This document shows, one piece after another, positions 23,669-32,562 of a DNA stretch of 64,000 nucleotides. The stretch comes from CAYFPX01 sp964501915 (GTDB taxonomy: Bacteria; Myxococcota_A; UBA796; CAJQPC01). Numbering within the stretch: the stretch's first letter is position 1; each line of letters begins with the position of its first letter. Made by a program: the position numbers and the translations under genes. Below the pieces are notes generated by a model. The model ran no database searches and had not been told where the DNA came from. It saw only the letters and a list, made by a program, of their open reading frames with translations. The stretch covers positions 1-64,000 of the forward strand of contig CAZCVP010000005.1 in the NCBI GenBank assembly GCA_964501915.1, given 5' to 3'.

Positions 23669-24730
23669 TTGCACATCGCCGATGTCGGGTGCGCCCTTCC
23701 CGACCACTACTACGACCAGGACCAGCTCCTGGAGGCCTTCCTGGAATTCTGGGGACGCCGCCACTTCAACCTCGGGCGGCTGGCGAAGCTGCACCGGAAC
23801 GTGCTCGTGGGGGGACGTCACCTCGCCCTCACCATGGACGAGTACGCCGAGATCTCCACCTTCGGCGAGTCCAACGACCACTGGATCCGGGTCGCCCAGG
23901 CCGTCGGCGCCCGGGCGGTCCAGGCGGCCCTGGAGGGCTCCGGAGTCTCGGTGGAGAGCCTCGGCGCCTTCTTCACGGTCACGGTCACCGGGGTCGCCAC
24001 GCCGGCCCTCGGAGCCCGGCTGATGAACCGGCTGAAGCTCCCGGTCCACCTCAAGCGCGTCCCGATCTTCGGCCTCGGCTGCGTGGCCGGGGCCGCGGGC
24101 ATCGCCCGCGCCGCGGACTACGTCCGGGCCTTCCCCGACCAGGCCGCGCTGCTGCTGAGCGTGGAGCTCTGCTCCCTGACCGTGCAGCGGGACGACCTCT
24201 CGATCCCCAACCTCATCTCCACCGGGCTCTTCGGCGACGGTGCGGCCTGCGCGGTCGTCGTCGGCGCCGATCACCCCGCAGCGCGCCAGGCCCGTGGCCC
24301 CCGCGTGCTCGCCACCCGCAGCGTGTTCTACCCGGACACCGAGCGCGTGATGGGCTGGGACATCTCGGAGAAGGGCTTCAAGGTGGTGCTCAGCGCCGAC
24401 GTGCCGCGCATGGTGGCCGACCACCTGCGAGGCGATCTCGACGCCTTCCTCGGCGAGCAGGGCCTCGACCTGGCCGACATCGGCTCCTGGGTCTGTCACC
24501 CCGGCGGACCGAAGGTCCTGGAGGCCTTCGAGTCCTGCCTGGAGCTCCACGACGGCCAGCTCCAGGCCACCTGGGATCACCTGGCCCAGGTCGGCAACCT
24601 CAGCTCCACCTCGGTGCTGATGTGCCTGCGCGACACCCTCCGCGACCACCGGCCGGCGCCGGGCACCCTGGGCCTGATCCTGGCGATGGGCCCGGCCTTC
24701 TGCTCCGAGATGGTGCTGGTCGAGTGGTGA
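23669..24730 (+). CDS. Type III polyketide synthase (chalcone/stilbene synthase family)
   Basis: A 353-residue homodimeric ketosynthase that extends an acyl starter with malonyl units and cyclises it to alkylresorcinols, alkylpyrones or similar. The Cys-His-Asn triad is visible: C138 in GLGCVAGAAG, H277 in CHPGGPKV, N310 in GNLSSTSV. The start is TTG with GGAG eight bases upstream. It begins a four-gene operon with an ICMT-like methyltransferase, an acyl carrier protein and a fatty acyl-AMP ligase, which suggests that a fatty acid is activated and handed to this enzyme as starter. Product class is inferred from context. Confidence 0.9.
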   Translation: MHIADVGCALPDHYYDQDQLLEAFLEFWGRRHFNLGRLAKLHRNVLVGGRHLALTMDEYAEISTFGESNDHWIRVAQAVGARAVQAALEGSGVSVESLGAFFTVTVTGVATPALGARLMNRLKLPVHLKRVPIFGLGCVAGAAGIARAADYVRAFPDQAALLLSVELCSLTVQRDDLSIPNLISTGLFGDGAACAVVVGADHPAARQARGPRVLATRSVFYPDTERVMGWDISEKGFKVVLSADVPRMVADHLRGDLDAFLGEQGLDLADIGSWVCHPGGPKVLEAFESCLELHDGQLQATWDHLAQVGNLSSTSVLMCLRDTLRDHRPAPGTLGLILAMGPAFCSEMVLVEW

Positions 24731-25302
24731 CGGGGAGCCAGGTCCTCTACCTGGCGGTCTGGGGGGCGGTGCTCCTGGAGCGCGGGGCGGAGCTGTGGTT
24801 GAGCCGGCGCAACGCCAACAGAGCGCTGGCCGGCGGCGGCGTGGAGGTCGGTCGAGGACACTGGCCGGCGATGGTGCTGCTCCACGCGCTCTTCCCCGTG
24901 GCCGCCATCGCCGAGGTCCTGTGGCTGGACCGCGCCTTCCACCCCGTCCTCGCCGCCCTCTGTGGGATCGGCCTCGGGGCCTCGATGGGTCTGCGGTACT
25001 GGGCCGTCCACACCCTCGGCGAGCGCTGGAACGCGCGGGTGATCGTGGTTCCCGGCCTGCCGGCGCTGGCGGACCTCGGGCCCTATCGCTTCGTGCGCCA
25101 CCCGAACTACGTCGCCGTGATCGCCGAGTTCTGGGTGCTGCCGCTGCTGCACGGCGCCTGGCTCACGGCCCTCGTCTTCAGCCTCGCCAACGGACTGCTG
25201 CTGCGGACCCGCATCCGCGCCGAGGAGCGGGCCCTGACCGAGCACTGCGGCTATGAGGCCGCGCTGGGGCAGCGTCCCCGCTTCCTGCCGGAGAGGCCAT
25301 GA
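24727..25302 (+). CDS. Isoprenylcysteine carboxyl methyltransferase (ICMT)-like membrane methyltransferase
   Basis: A 191-residue membrane protein with four or five hydrophobic segments. The signature YRFVRHPNYVAVIAEFWVLP, followed by RIRAEERAL, is the SAM-binding region of the ICMT/phospholipid methyltransferase family. Homologues sit next to type III PKS genes in several bacteria (SrsB-type) and O-methylate phenolic lipids. The GTG at 24727 overlaps the PKS stop (GTGA). Likely role: methylation of the PKS product at the membrane; this is inference from operon context. Confidence 0.83.
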   Translation: MTGSQVLYLAVWGAVLLERGAELWLSRRNANRALAGGGVEVGRGHWPAMVLLHALFPVAAIAEVLWLDRAFHPVLAALCGIGLGASMGLRYWAVHTLGERWNARVIVVPGLPALADLGPYRFVRHPNYVAVIAEFWVLPLLHGAWLTALVFSLANGLLLRTRIRAEERALTEHCGYEAALGQRPRFLPERP

Positions 25303-25550
25303 CCGACACCGACATCCTGGCCGGACTCCAGTCCGTGGCGATGGAACATCTCGACCACGAGGGCATCCTGGAGCTGAACTCCGTGCTGGTCGATGTCTTG
25401 AAGCTGGACTCCATCCGCCTGCTGACCTTCGTGGTCGAGACCGAGAACCACTTCCAGATCTGCCTCGAAGAGGGCGACGAGGAGGGCATCGTCACCACAG
25501 CGGACCTCGTCGGGCTGGTCCGAGAGCGGCTGGCGGGAGAGGGACGGTGA
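25299..25550 (+). CDS. Acyl carrier protein
   Basis: An 83-residue acidic four-helix protein. The phosphopantetheine attachment site is LDSIRLL with Ser38. The ATG overlaps the methyltransferase stop (ATGA) and its own stop overlaps the ligase start (GTGA). It probably receives a fatty acyl group from the adjacent acyl-AMP ligase and presents it to the type III PKS. Its divergence from housekeeping AcpP (DSLDxVEL motif absent) fits a dedicated pathway carrier. Confidence 0.85.
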   Translation: MTDTDILAGLQSVAMEHLDHEGILELNSVLVDVLKLDSIRLLTFVVETENHFQICLEEGDEEGIVTTADLVGLVRERLAGEGR

Positions 25551-27289
25551 CCACGACCCTCGGGGAGGCCCTGGCCGAAGCGGCGAAGTGCTCCACCAAG
25601 GGCCTGAGGATCCTCGATCGCCGGGAGCGGCCCACCTGGATGCCCTGGCCCGAGGTCCAGGCCCGGGCCCTGGCCGTCTGCGGACGGCTCCAGGCCCTCG
25701 GCATCCGGCCCGGCCAGCGTGTCGCCCTGGTCTACCCCACCACGCCGGACTTCTTCGACGCCTTCTTCGGCATCCTGCTGGCGGGGGCGGTGCCGACACC
25801 GCTCTACCCCCCGGTGCGCCTCGGTCGCCTGGACGAGTACCACCGCCGCACGGCCCGCATGCTGGAGCTGGCCGACGCGAAGCTGGTGCTCACGGACCGC
25901 ACCGTCCGACGGGTGCTCGGTCAGGCCATCGCCCTGGGACGCCCCCCCCTGGGCTGCCTCACCCTCGACGAGCTGCCCGTCGGCGAGCCCACCGAGGTCC
26001 GGGTGGCGCCCGACCATCTCGGGCTCGTGCAGTTCTCGAGCGGCACGACCGTGGACCCCAAGCCGGTGGCCCTGTCCCATCGAGCCATCCTCGCCCAGGG
26101 CCGCCTCATCGAGGACGCCATCGCCTCCACCTTCCCCGAGGTCGACGGGCTGGTGCACTCCGGCTGTAGCTGGCTGCCGCTGTACCACGACATGGGGCTC
26201 ATCGGCTGCGTCGTGCCCGCCCTGCTCCACCCGGGCAGCCTGACCCTGATCCGCCCGGAGGTCTTCGTCACCCGTCCCGCCGTGTGGCTGCGGGCCCTGT
26301 CGAGGTACGGCGCCACCGTCTCGACCGCCCCCAACTTCGCCTACGCGCTGTGCGTCGACCGCATCGAGGACAGCGAGCTGGAGGGCATCGACCTGTCCCG
26401 GTGGCTGGTGGCGATGAACGGCGCCGAGCCGGTGGCCCCGGACACCCTGAGGGCCTTCCTGGACCGCTTCGGCGCCTGGGGCCTGCGCCCGGAGGCCCTG
26501 TCCCCGGTCTATGGCCTGTCCGAGGCCTCCCTGGCCGTGACCTTCACCCCCTTCGACCGCCCCTTCGAGACAGCACGCTTCGATCGGGAGGCCCTGGCAG
26601 CGGACGGCGAGGCCGTCGTCGCAGCGGACGGCGTGGAGCTGGTGAGCGTCGGTCGGCCCCTGCCCTCCTTCGAGCTGGAGGTCCGTGAGGACGGCGAGGT
26701 GCTCGGAGCGAACCGGGTGGGCACGGTGTGGACCCGCGGGCCCAGCCTGATGGAGGGCTACCTGGAGGACCCCGAGGCCACGGCCCGCAGCCTCGTCGAG
26801 GGCTGGCTCGACACCGGAGACCGGGGCTTCGTGCACGAAGGAGGGCTCTACCTGACGGGCCGCGAGAAAGACGTGCTCATCCTGCGAGGCCGCAACCACG
26901 CGCCCCACGAGGTCGAGCAGGCGGTGGACCAGATACCCGGCGTGCGCACCGGCTGCGCGGCCGCCGTGAGCTACCGTCCGGAGGGGGCACCGACCGAGAA
27001 GCTGGTGCTCTTCGTGGAGCACACCCGCGAGGTCCAGCGCGGCGAGCGCGAGGCCCTGCCCGAGCGATGCACCCGCGCCGTGCGCCAGGTCGCGGGTCTC
27101 AACGTCGACGAAGTCGTCACGCTGGCGCCCGGCACCCTCCCCCGCACCTCCTCCGGCAAGATCCGGCGGGGGGAGGCCCTGCGACGACACCTCGCCGGAG
27201 AGCTCCGCGCCCCCGACGACATCGGTCCGATCAAGCTGGTGGGCGCGATGCTCCGCTCCTCCTGGGCGCTGGCGCGCACGCGCCGCTGA
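25547..27289 (+). CDS. Fatty acyl-AMP ligase (FAAL-type adenylating enzyme)
   Basis: A 580-residue ANL-superfamily enzyme. Motifs in order: FSSGTTVDPKPVALSH (phosphate-binding loop), LPLYHDMGLIG (characteristic of FAALs), YGLSEASLAV, GWLDTGDRGF, and the catalytic lysine in LPRTSSGKIRRGEALRRH. The adjacent carrier-protein gene supports acyl-AMP formation followed by transfer to ACP rather than CoA. Start is GTG overlapping the ACP stop. It ends the PKS operon, 10 bp from the convergent TPR gene. Confidence 0.87.
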   Translation: MTTTLGEALAEAAKCSTKGLRILDRRERPTWMPWPEVQARALAVCGRLQALGIRPGQRVALVYPTTPDFFDAFFGILLAGAVPTPLYPPVRLGRLDEYHRRTARMLELADAKLVLTDRTVRRVLGQAIALGRPPLGCLTLDELPVGEPTEVRVAPDHLGLVQFSSGTTVDPKPVALSHRAILAQGRLIEDAIASTFPEVDGLVHSGCSWLPLYHDMGLIGCVVPALLHPGSLTLIRPEVFVTRPAVWLRALSRYGATVSTAPNFAYALCVDRIEDSELEGIDLSRWLVAMNGAEPVAPDTLRAFLDRFGAWGLRPEALSPVYGLSEASLAVTFTPFDRPFETARFDREALAADGEAVVAADGVELVSVGRPLPSFELEVREDGEVLGANRVGTVWTRGPSLMEGYLEDPEATARSLVEGWLDTGDRGFVHEGGLYLTGREKDVLILRGRNHAPHEVEQAVDQIPGVRTGCAAAVSYRPEGAPTEKLVLFVEHTREVQRGEREALPERCTRAVRQVAGLNVDEVVTLAPGTLPRTSSGKIRRGEALRRHLAGELRAPDDIGPIKLVGAMLRSSWALARTRR

Positions 27290-27298
27290 CAGCGACCC

Positions 27299-28465
27299 TC
27301 AGCTCGTCCCAGCGAGGACGCTCAGCCGACCCATCACCGCGAGCGCCTCCTGCTGGCGCTCGACCAGGCCCAGCGAGACGAAGCGGGCGTGGGCCCCCGA
27401 AGCGAGCGTCAGGGCCCGACCCGGCTCGACCTCGCCGAGCACGTCCGCCAGCGCCAGGGCGGCGCGAGCCCACCAGCCCTCGTCTCCTTCCAGCTCCACC
27501 GTGGCCCGCTCCAGCTCGTCCCGTTCGGCGATGCCGGCTCCGCATCGCAGCCAGCGGATCCGCCCCGAGAGCAGGCGCGCGCCCACCCCGTCGGCCAGGT
27601 CCTGGGCCAGCCCCAGGTCGCGGACTCCCGCCCGGGCGTCGCTGCGAGCCGCGCAGAGGCCACGTGCCAGTCGGAGCCGAGCCTCCAAGAGCGGCAGGTC
27701 CCGGCGGCGGGCCCAGGCCACCCCCACGTCGAGGCCGACCGCCTCGGGGGCCACCCAGCTCGCCGAGAGGGCACGCGCGGCCTCGGCCGCCCACCGCGGA
27801 CCCTGTCGCCCGATGCTCTCCCAGGCTCGCGCGGAGGCCCCGAACAACACGAAGGCCTCCTCCGGCTCCTCGCGGGCCAGGGCGATCTCTCCGAGCTCCG
27901 CCGCGCAGGCGCCGCGTGCCGGCGGCGAGGCTCCCAGGGACCGCTCCAGGGCCGTCAGCCGCTCGACGGCGTCCTCCAGGCGCCCTGCGAGACGGTCCCG
28001 CTGGGCACGTCGGAACCGCCCGGACGGCGAGTCCTCCGCGCCCGGGGCGACCTCGACCGCGGTGGCGAAGGTCTCCAGCTCACCCTGCGCCAGGTAGACC
28101 CCCAGCAGGGCGTCGTGGGCAGCCGCCCGGTCCGCCTCTTCGGTGGAGACCTCCAGGGCGCGCAGCAGGGTCTTGCGGGCAGCCGCGAGCTGGCCCTGTT
28201 CGGCCAGCGCCGAGCCGAGCGACAGCCTGAGCGAAGCCAGGACCTCGGTGGGCAGGGGGCGCTCCAGGGCGGCCTGGGCGGCCAGCCGGACCTGGTCCGG
28301 CCGATCGCCGCGGCGCCAGCACGAGATGCGGCGCAGGGTCGCCCGGACCCGGTCGTCCTCGTCGGCGAGCAGGCCCTCCAGATCGGCCCACGCCTGCGCC
28401 GCGTCGGCCCAGCGTCGGGCCTCCTCGAGGGCGGCGGCTTCGGCGAGCGCGGTCGCCGGGGTCAG
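27299..28465 (-). CDS. TPR-type helical repeat protein
   Basis: About 388 residues, almost entirely helical and Ala/Leu/Arg-rich, with paired-helix repeats such as ALAEQGQLAAARKTLLRALE and HDALLGVYLAQGELETFATA. No signal peptide and no catalytic motif. The start is uncertain: no ATG, GTG or TTG occurs in frame near the beginning, and the best candidate is CTG at 28465 overlapping the stop of the upstream gene (CTGA), copying the ATGA/GTGA pattern used elsewhere here. Probably a scaffold working with the upstream membrane protein and kinase. Confidence 0.6.
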   Translation of the reverse strand: MTPATALAEAAALEEARRWADAAQAWADLEGLLADEDDRVRATLRRISCWRRGDRPDQVRLAAQAALERPLPTEVLASLRLSLGSALAEQGQLAAARKTLLRALEVSTEEADRAAAHDALLGVYLAQGELETFATAVEVAPGAEDSPSGRFRRAQRDRLAGRLEDAVERLTALERSLGASPPARGACAAELGEIALAREEPEEAFVLFGASARAWESIGRQGPRWAAEAARALSASWVAPEAVGLDVGVAWARRRDLPLLEARLRLARGLCAARSDARAGVRDLGLAQDLADGVGARLLSGRIRWLRCGAGIAERDELERATVELEGDEGWWARAALALADVLGEVEPGRALTLASGAHARFVSLGLVERQQEALAVMGRLSVLAGTS

Positions 28466-29493
28466 AAGCGCCCTTGCAGGAGCAGTCCGTTGCCGAGCGG
28501 CACGAGCTGCAGGTCCGTGTCGCCCAGCGGGACCACCGCACCGGTGACGGCGACCAGAGCACCCACGCCCCACAGCCCCAGGGTGGTGAAGCGGTAGATG
28601 TTGTGCCGGCTCTCGATCTGGTCCTCGAGGTCGGCCGTGAGCTCGTCGGGGTGGGAGGAGTAGTACTCGTAGTCGTCGTAGTTGGGCCGGAAGAGCACGA
28701 AGTAGCTGGCCACACCGCCGCCGACGAGCGCCACGCCCCCGCCGATCAGGCCGATCTTGGCCCCGGAGATGCCCCCGCCCTCCCTGGGCTCCTTGGGTTC
28801 CTTGGGCTCCTTGGGCTCCTTCTCCTTCTTCTCCTTGGGCTCCTTCTCCTTCTTCTCCTTGGGCTCCTTCTCCTCCTCCTCTTCCTCGGGCTCCGCGGCG
28901 GCCTGGGCGCCCTCGGTGGCCTCTTCGCACATCTCCCCGTAGTCCGGCGCCTCGCCGAACTCGTGCCAGGCGCCCACCATCACGCCGGGTGCGCACATGA
29001 CCTGGGCGAGGTGGGTGCCCATGACCACCGAGTCGTAGTGGCTGAGCATCCGGCCGTCGACGTAGACCCGGTAGGAGACCCCCTCCTCGGGGACTTCGGC
29101 GTGGAACTGGTCGCGGGAGTCCACCTCCGAGCGCAGGGCCTCGAAGAGGTCCTGGGCCTCCTGGTCGGCCACCAGGCCCGAGTCCCAGGCGAACTCGAGG
29201 TCCTTCTCCAGGGCGGACCGCCAGAACTCGAGGGTCTTCTTGTCCCGATCGCCGCCGAAGAACTCCATCACGCCGCGGTAGTAGTCGATGCTGGCCAGGG
29301 TGCTGCCGAGGATGACGGTGGCGCTGTTGGGCGCGTCGTCCTCGGCGGCATCGAGCAGCTTCTTGGCGGCGTCGAAGTCGCCTTCGGTGATGGCGTCGAT
29401 CGCGGCGGTGACCTTGTCCTCGATGGGACCGGCACTCGCAGTGGACGACCAGCCCAGGGCCAGCAGGGCCAGGACGAGGGACCTCATCGGCAT
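28462..29493 (-). CDS. Exported or membrane protein with Lys-Glu-Pro repeat linker
   Basis: A 343-residue protein with signal peptide MPMRSLVLALLALGWSSTAS ending at an ASA-G site. Residues about 22-190 are helical and TPR-like (ITEGDFDAAKKLLDAAEDDA). Then comes an acidic run and a charged linker built from repeats of KEP and KEKKEKEP (about 205-240), followed by two hydrophobic glycine-rich segments (GAKIGLIGGGVALVGGGVAS and LWGVGALVAVTGAVV). The first ATG (29493) is preferred because GGAG lies 5 bases before it; the second (29487) overlaps the kinase stop. It sits directly behind a transmembrane kinase. Function unknown. Confidence 0.65.
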   Translation of the reverse strand: MPMRSLVLALLALGWSSTASAGPIEDKVTAAIDAITEGDFDAAKKLLDAAEDDAPNSATVILGSTLASIDYYRGVMEFFGGDRDKKTLEFWRSALEKDLEFAWDSGLVADQEAQDLFEALRSEVDSRDQFHAEVPEEGVSYRVYVDGRMLSHYDSVVMGTHLAQVMCAPGVMVGAWHEFGEAPDYGEMCEEATEGAQAAAEPEEEEEEKEPKEKKEKEPKEKKEKEPKEPKEPKEPREGGGISGAKIGLIGGGVALVGGGVASYFVLFRPNYDDYEYYSSHPDELTADLEDQIESRHNIYRFTTLGLWGVGALVAVTGAVVPLGDTDLQLVPLGNGLLLQGRF

Positions 29494-31754
29494 GACTGCT
29501 CCACCCAGCCGTTCTGGTAGTTCTTCATGTCGAAGTGGTACTCGCACATCTTGCCGGCCTTGACCTTGAAGTACTTGGTCACCGACTTGCCGTCGGTCTG
29601 TCGGGTGACGTTGGCCCGGTAGGAGTCCACGGGGATGTTCTGGTAGACCTTGGGCGGCTGGCCGAGCTTGGACTCGAAGCTGTAGGAGGTGCCCCCGCCC
29701 ACGATGCGCACGGTCGAGCCGAAGGGCAGCACCTTGAGCTTCACGCTGCCCACCTGGACCACGACCTCCTCCGGCTCCTCCTCCTCGGGCTCCACGGCTG
29801 CCTGGGCGTCCTCACCGGGGTCCTCCTCGGTGCCGGCGTCGGCGGTGCCCTCCGGCTCCTCCGGGGTCTCCTCCGTGGTGGCGTCGGCCTGGGCTGTCGA
29901 GCCCTCGTCCTCGGTAGCGGCGGCGTCCTGCTGGGTGCCCTTGGGCTCGTCGGCACCCCTGTCGCCTTGGGAGGCCTGTGTGCCCTCGGAGCCCTTGGCA
30001 TCCCCCGGGTCCTGGGCGCCCTTGGGGCCCTGGGCACCCTTGGGGCCCTGCGCGCCCTGGTCCTGGTTGTCCGCGGCCGGGGTGGTGTTGGCCGCTGAGG
30101 GCGGAGCCGGTGCCGGGATCGGCGCGGTGACGGCCGGCCTGGAGTCGGTCTCCTCGCCGCCGAGCATCATCACGCCGCCGCCGATCAGGAGGGCGAGCAC
30201 GACGAGCCCACCGAGCGCCATCGGCAGCTTGCTCTTGCCGGAGGAGACAGGCTCCGGCTCGTAGACCTCGGCGGGCTTGAAGGGGCGTGCGACCGGCGCC
30301 GAGGTGACGGGAGGGGGCGCAGGCGGTGCGGGCTCCGAGGTCTCGAGGTCCTTCATCCGCTCCGTGGCGGCGAGGAAGTCCCCCATGTCGATGGTCTTGT
30401 TGGGGTCGAAGTCCATCGCCCCTTCGTCGGGGATCGGGATCTCGGTCTTGGCCTCGATCAGCGGCTTGGGAGCCTCCTTGGGCGGCTCGGGCAGCGGGGG
30501 CACCTCGCGCTCGACGGGTGGCGGCTCCGGGGGCGGCGGGGCGGCCTCGGCCGGAGGCGTAGCGGCCTCGACAGGGGGCGCGGCCTCGTCGGGCGGGGGC
30601 GCCAGCACCTCGTCGATGGTCTGGAGATCCTCGCGCGGGGCCGGCATGGAGAGCTCGGGGGGGGCCTCGAAGGCCGCCTTGGGCTCCGGGGCCTCCTTGG
30701 CGCCCTTGTGCCGACCGGAGGGGGCCTCCTCCAGGCCCTCGGACTCCGTGTTGCGGTAGAAGCCCGTCGAGCGGTCCTCGAAGAGCGTCGAGCCGGTGAG
30801 GGGGTCGTCCGGATCGGCGACGTGGGTGTTGGCCGCCATCACCGTGCTCACGTACTTGCGGGCGAAGCGGCGCAGACTGCCGTCGTTGGCCTCCTCGGCC
30901 AGCACGTCCATCAGCTCGACGACCTGGGCGGCCGTGGGCCGGTCCTCGGGGCCGTAGGAGACCATCGCCGCGATGGTGGCCCGCGCCTGGTCCGCGATGT
31001 CCGGAGGCAGACCGTCACCGAAGTCGACGCTGCCCACGCGCTCCACCACGAGGGCGTTGTACTTGTCCGGTCGCAGGTCGATGCGGCCGTAATTCTCGCA
31101 CTTCAGCATCTCGTAGAGGGTGACGCCGAGGCTGTAGACGTCGGCCCCGGGGGTGTCCTCCTCGCCGAGGAAGCGCTCCGGGGCCATGTAGGCCTGGGAG
31201 CCGAAGGCGAGCTGCTGGGTCTTGGCCTCGCGCTCTTCGAAATTGGCCCGCGCGGTCCCGAAGTCGAGCAGCTTCACGTCGCCGCCGACGGTGACCATCA
31301 CGTTGGAGGGCTTGATGTCGCGGTGGACCAGCATCAGCGGGCTGCCGCCCTGGAGGGGGACGTGGTTGTAGGCCGCGTCCAGGGCCGAGGCGGTGTTCCC
31401 GGCGATCTCGAAGATCGACTGGAGCGGCATGCGCTGATCGCTGTGCTCGAAGAAGCTGATCAGCGACTTGCAGTCCACGCCCTCCAGGTACTCCATGACG
31501 ACGGCGCAGTGGCCCTGGAGCACCGTGAGGTCTTCGACCCGCACGATGTTGCGGTGCCGGAGCCGGCCGAGCATGCGGGCCTCGTCGCGGGCACGCTGCA
31601 CGATCTCGTCGTGCTCGGCCCACTCGCTCAGCAGCAGCTTGATCGCCACGACGGTCGAGAAGTTCTCGCCGGTGACCATCTCGGCCAGGTAGACCTTGCC
31701 GAACCCGCCGGCGGCGAGCTCCTTGATGAACCTGAACTTGCGCCTCGGCGTCAT
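29484..31754 (-). CDS. Transmembrane Ser/Thr protein kinase with collagen-like linker
   Basis: A 756-residue Hanks-type kinase. Glycine loop LAAGGFGKVY, K39, HRDIKPSNV with D146, DFG at 164-166, and AYMAPERF are intact. After the kinase domain comes a Pro/Glu-rich segment (about 370-530), a membrane helix (LPMALGGLVVLALLIGGGVMML, about 540-562), and an outer linker with a Gly-x-x stretch (GAQGPKGAQGPKGAQ) and then acidic repeats. The last 90 residues form a PEGA-like beta domain (VQVGSVKLKVLPFGSTVRIV ... VKAGKMCEYHFD). The ATG at 31754 starts just before the kinase core. It heads a cluster with the next two genes downstream. Confidence 0.87.
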   Translation of the reverse strand: MTPRRKFRFIKELAAGGFGKVYLAEMVTGENFSTVVAIKLLLSEWAEHDEIVQRARDEARMLGRLRHRNIVRVEDLTVLQGHCAVVMEYLEGVDCKSLISFFEHSDQRMPLQSIFEIAGNTASALDAAYNHVPLQGGSPLMLVHRDIKPSNVMVTVGGDVKLLDFGTARANFEEREAKTQQLAFGSQAYMAPERFLGEEDTPGADVYSLGVTLYEMLKCENYGRIDLRPDKYNALVVERVGSVDFGDGLPPDIADQARATIAAMVSYGPEDRPTAAQVVELMDVLAEEANDGSLRRFARKYVSTVMAANTHVADPDDPLTGSTLFEDRSTGFYRNTESEGLEEAPSGRHKGAKEAPEPKAAFEAPPELSMPAPREDLQTIDEVLAPPPDEAAPPVEAATPPAEAAPPPPEPPPVEREVPPLPEPPKEAPKPLIEAKTEIPIPDEGAMDFDPNKTIDMGDFLAATERMKDLETSEPAPPAPPPVTSAPVARPFKPAEVYEPEPVSSGKSKLPMALGGLVVLALLIGGGVMMLGGEETDSRPAVTAPIPAPAPPSAANTTPAADNQDQGAQGPKGAQGPKGAQDPGDAKGSEGTQASQGDRGADEPKGTQQDAAATEDEGSTAQADATTEETPEEPEGTADAGTEEDPGEDAQAAVEPEEEEPEEVVVQVGSVKLKVLPFGSTVRIVGGGTSYSFESKLGQPPKVYQNIPVDSYRANVTRQTDGKSVTKYFKVKAGKMCEYHFDMKNYQNGWVEQSCR

Positions 31755-31827
31755 CTGCGGGTGCCTGCGGGGACCGCGGGAGTATAGCCCGTGGCGCAGC
31801 GAGGTTGGAGAGCGGTCGGGTCGAGCT

Positions 31828-32547
31828 TCATGAACGGCAGATACCCCCTTCGGCTCGCGCAAGCTCCAGCGTGAGGTGCATCAGGGGCAGGTACTCGTAG
31901 AGCTGCTTGGTCGCGGCCGGGTACTGCTTGGAGACCTCTCCCCAGTCAGAACCCCCGAAGAACCCTGATCCCCAAGGGCTCTCCCCCTTGAGCAGCGCCT
32001 CGTGGGCACCGGCGAAGATGGCGACGAACCCGATGCGGGTCGCGTCCTCCACGCGTGAGGCGCGACGCTCCACCTTGGTGTAGACGCTGCGAGCGGCGTG
32101 GTCCGCCAGCCAGCCGTGGCTCTCCATCAGCGCGTAGTCGCTGAGGTCGACCACGGCGAGCCCGCCGTCCTTCTCCTCGACCAGGAAGTCCATGGCCCCC
32201 CACCGCGGCGGCAACCCGCGAGCGCCCTCGCCGCAGAGGGCGGCGCTGAGCGCGTCGGGCTCGGGGGCCTTCTCGAGCAGGGTCTTGATGTAGTCGCTCC
32301 AGTTGCTCTCGAGCCGGGCGATGCGGCGAGACAGGTCCTCCACCTCGGTCTCTGACAGCCCGAAGCGCCGGAGGTTCACGAGGCGCTCCGGCGGCGAGTA
32401 CACGATGTCGAAGAGCGGATCCTGGTCCAGGACGTTGTGGTTCTTCATGTCCTGGCTGCCCTGGATGTCCTCGGCCGCCGCCAGGTAGAGGTCCACCCCG
32501 AGCACGGTGATCAAGGTGCCTGCAACGATGTAGGGGCGCCAGTTCAC
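31828..32547 (-). CDS. Membrane-anchored or secreted protein of unknown function
   Basis: A 239-residue protein with an N-terminal hydrophobic segment (YIVAGTLITVLGVDLYLAAA, residues 6-25) that is either a signal peptide or an anchor. The rest is helical with tryptophans and no motif I recognise. It lies 15 bp behind the lytic transglycosylase gene on the same strand and so is probably co-transcribed with it. A role in cell-wall work is only suggested by that neighbour. Confidence 0.55.
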   Translation of the reverse strand: MNWRPYIVAGTLITVLGVDLYLAAAEDIQGSQDMKNHNVLDQDPLFDIVYSPPERLVNLRRFGLSETEVEDLSRRIARLESNWSDYIKTLLEKAPEPDALSAALCGEGARGLPPRWGAMDFLVEEKDGGLAVVDLSDYALMESHGWLADHAARSVYTKVERRASRVEDATRIGFVAIFAGAHEALLKGESPWGSGFFGGSDWGEVSKQYPAATKQLYEYLPLMHLTLELARAEGGICRS

Positions 32548-32562
32548 CGGGAATCCTGGATC

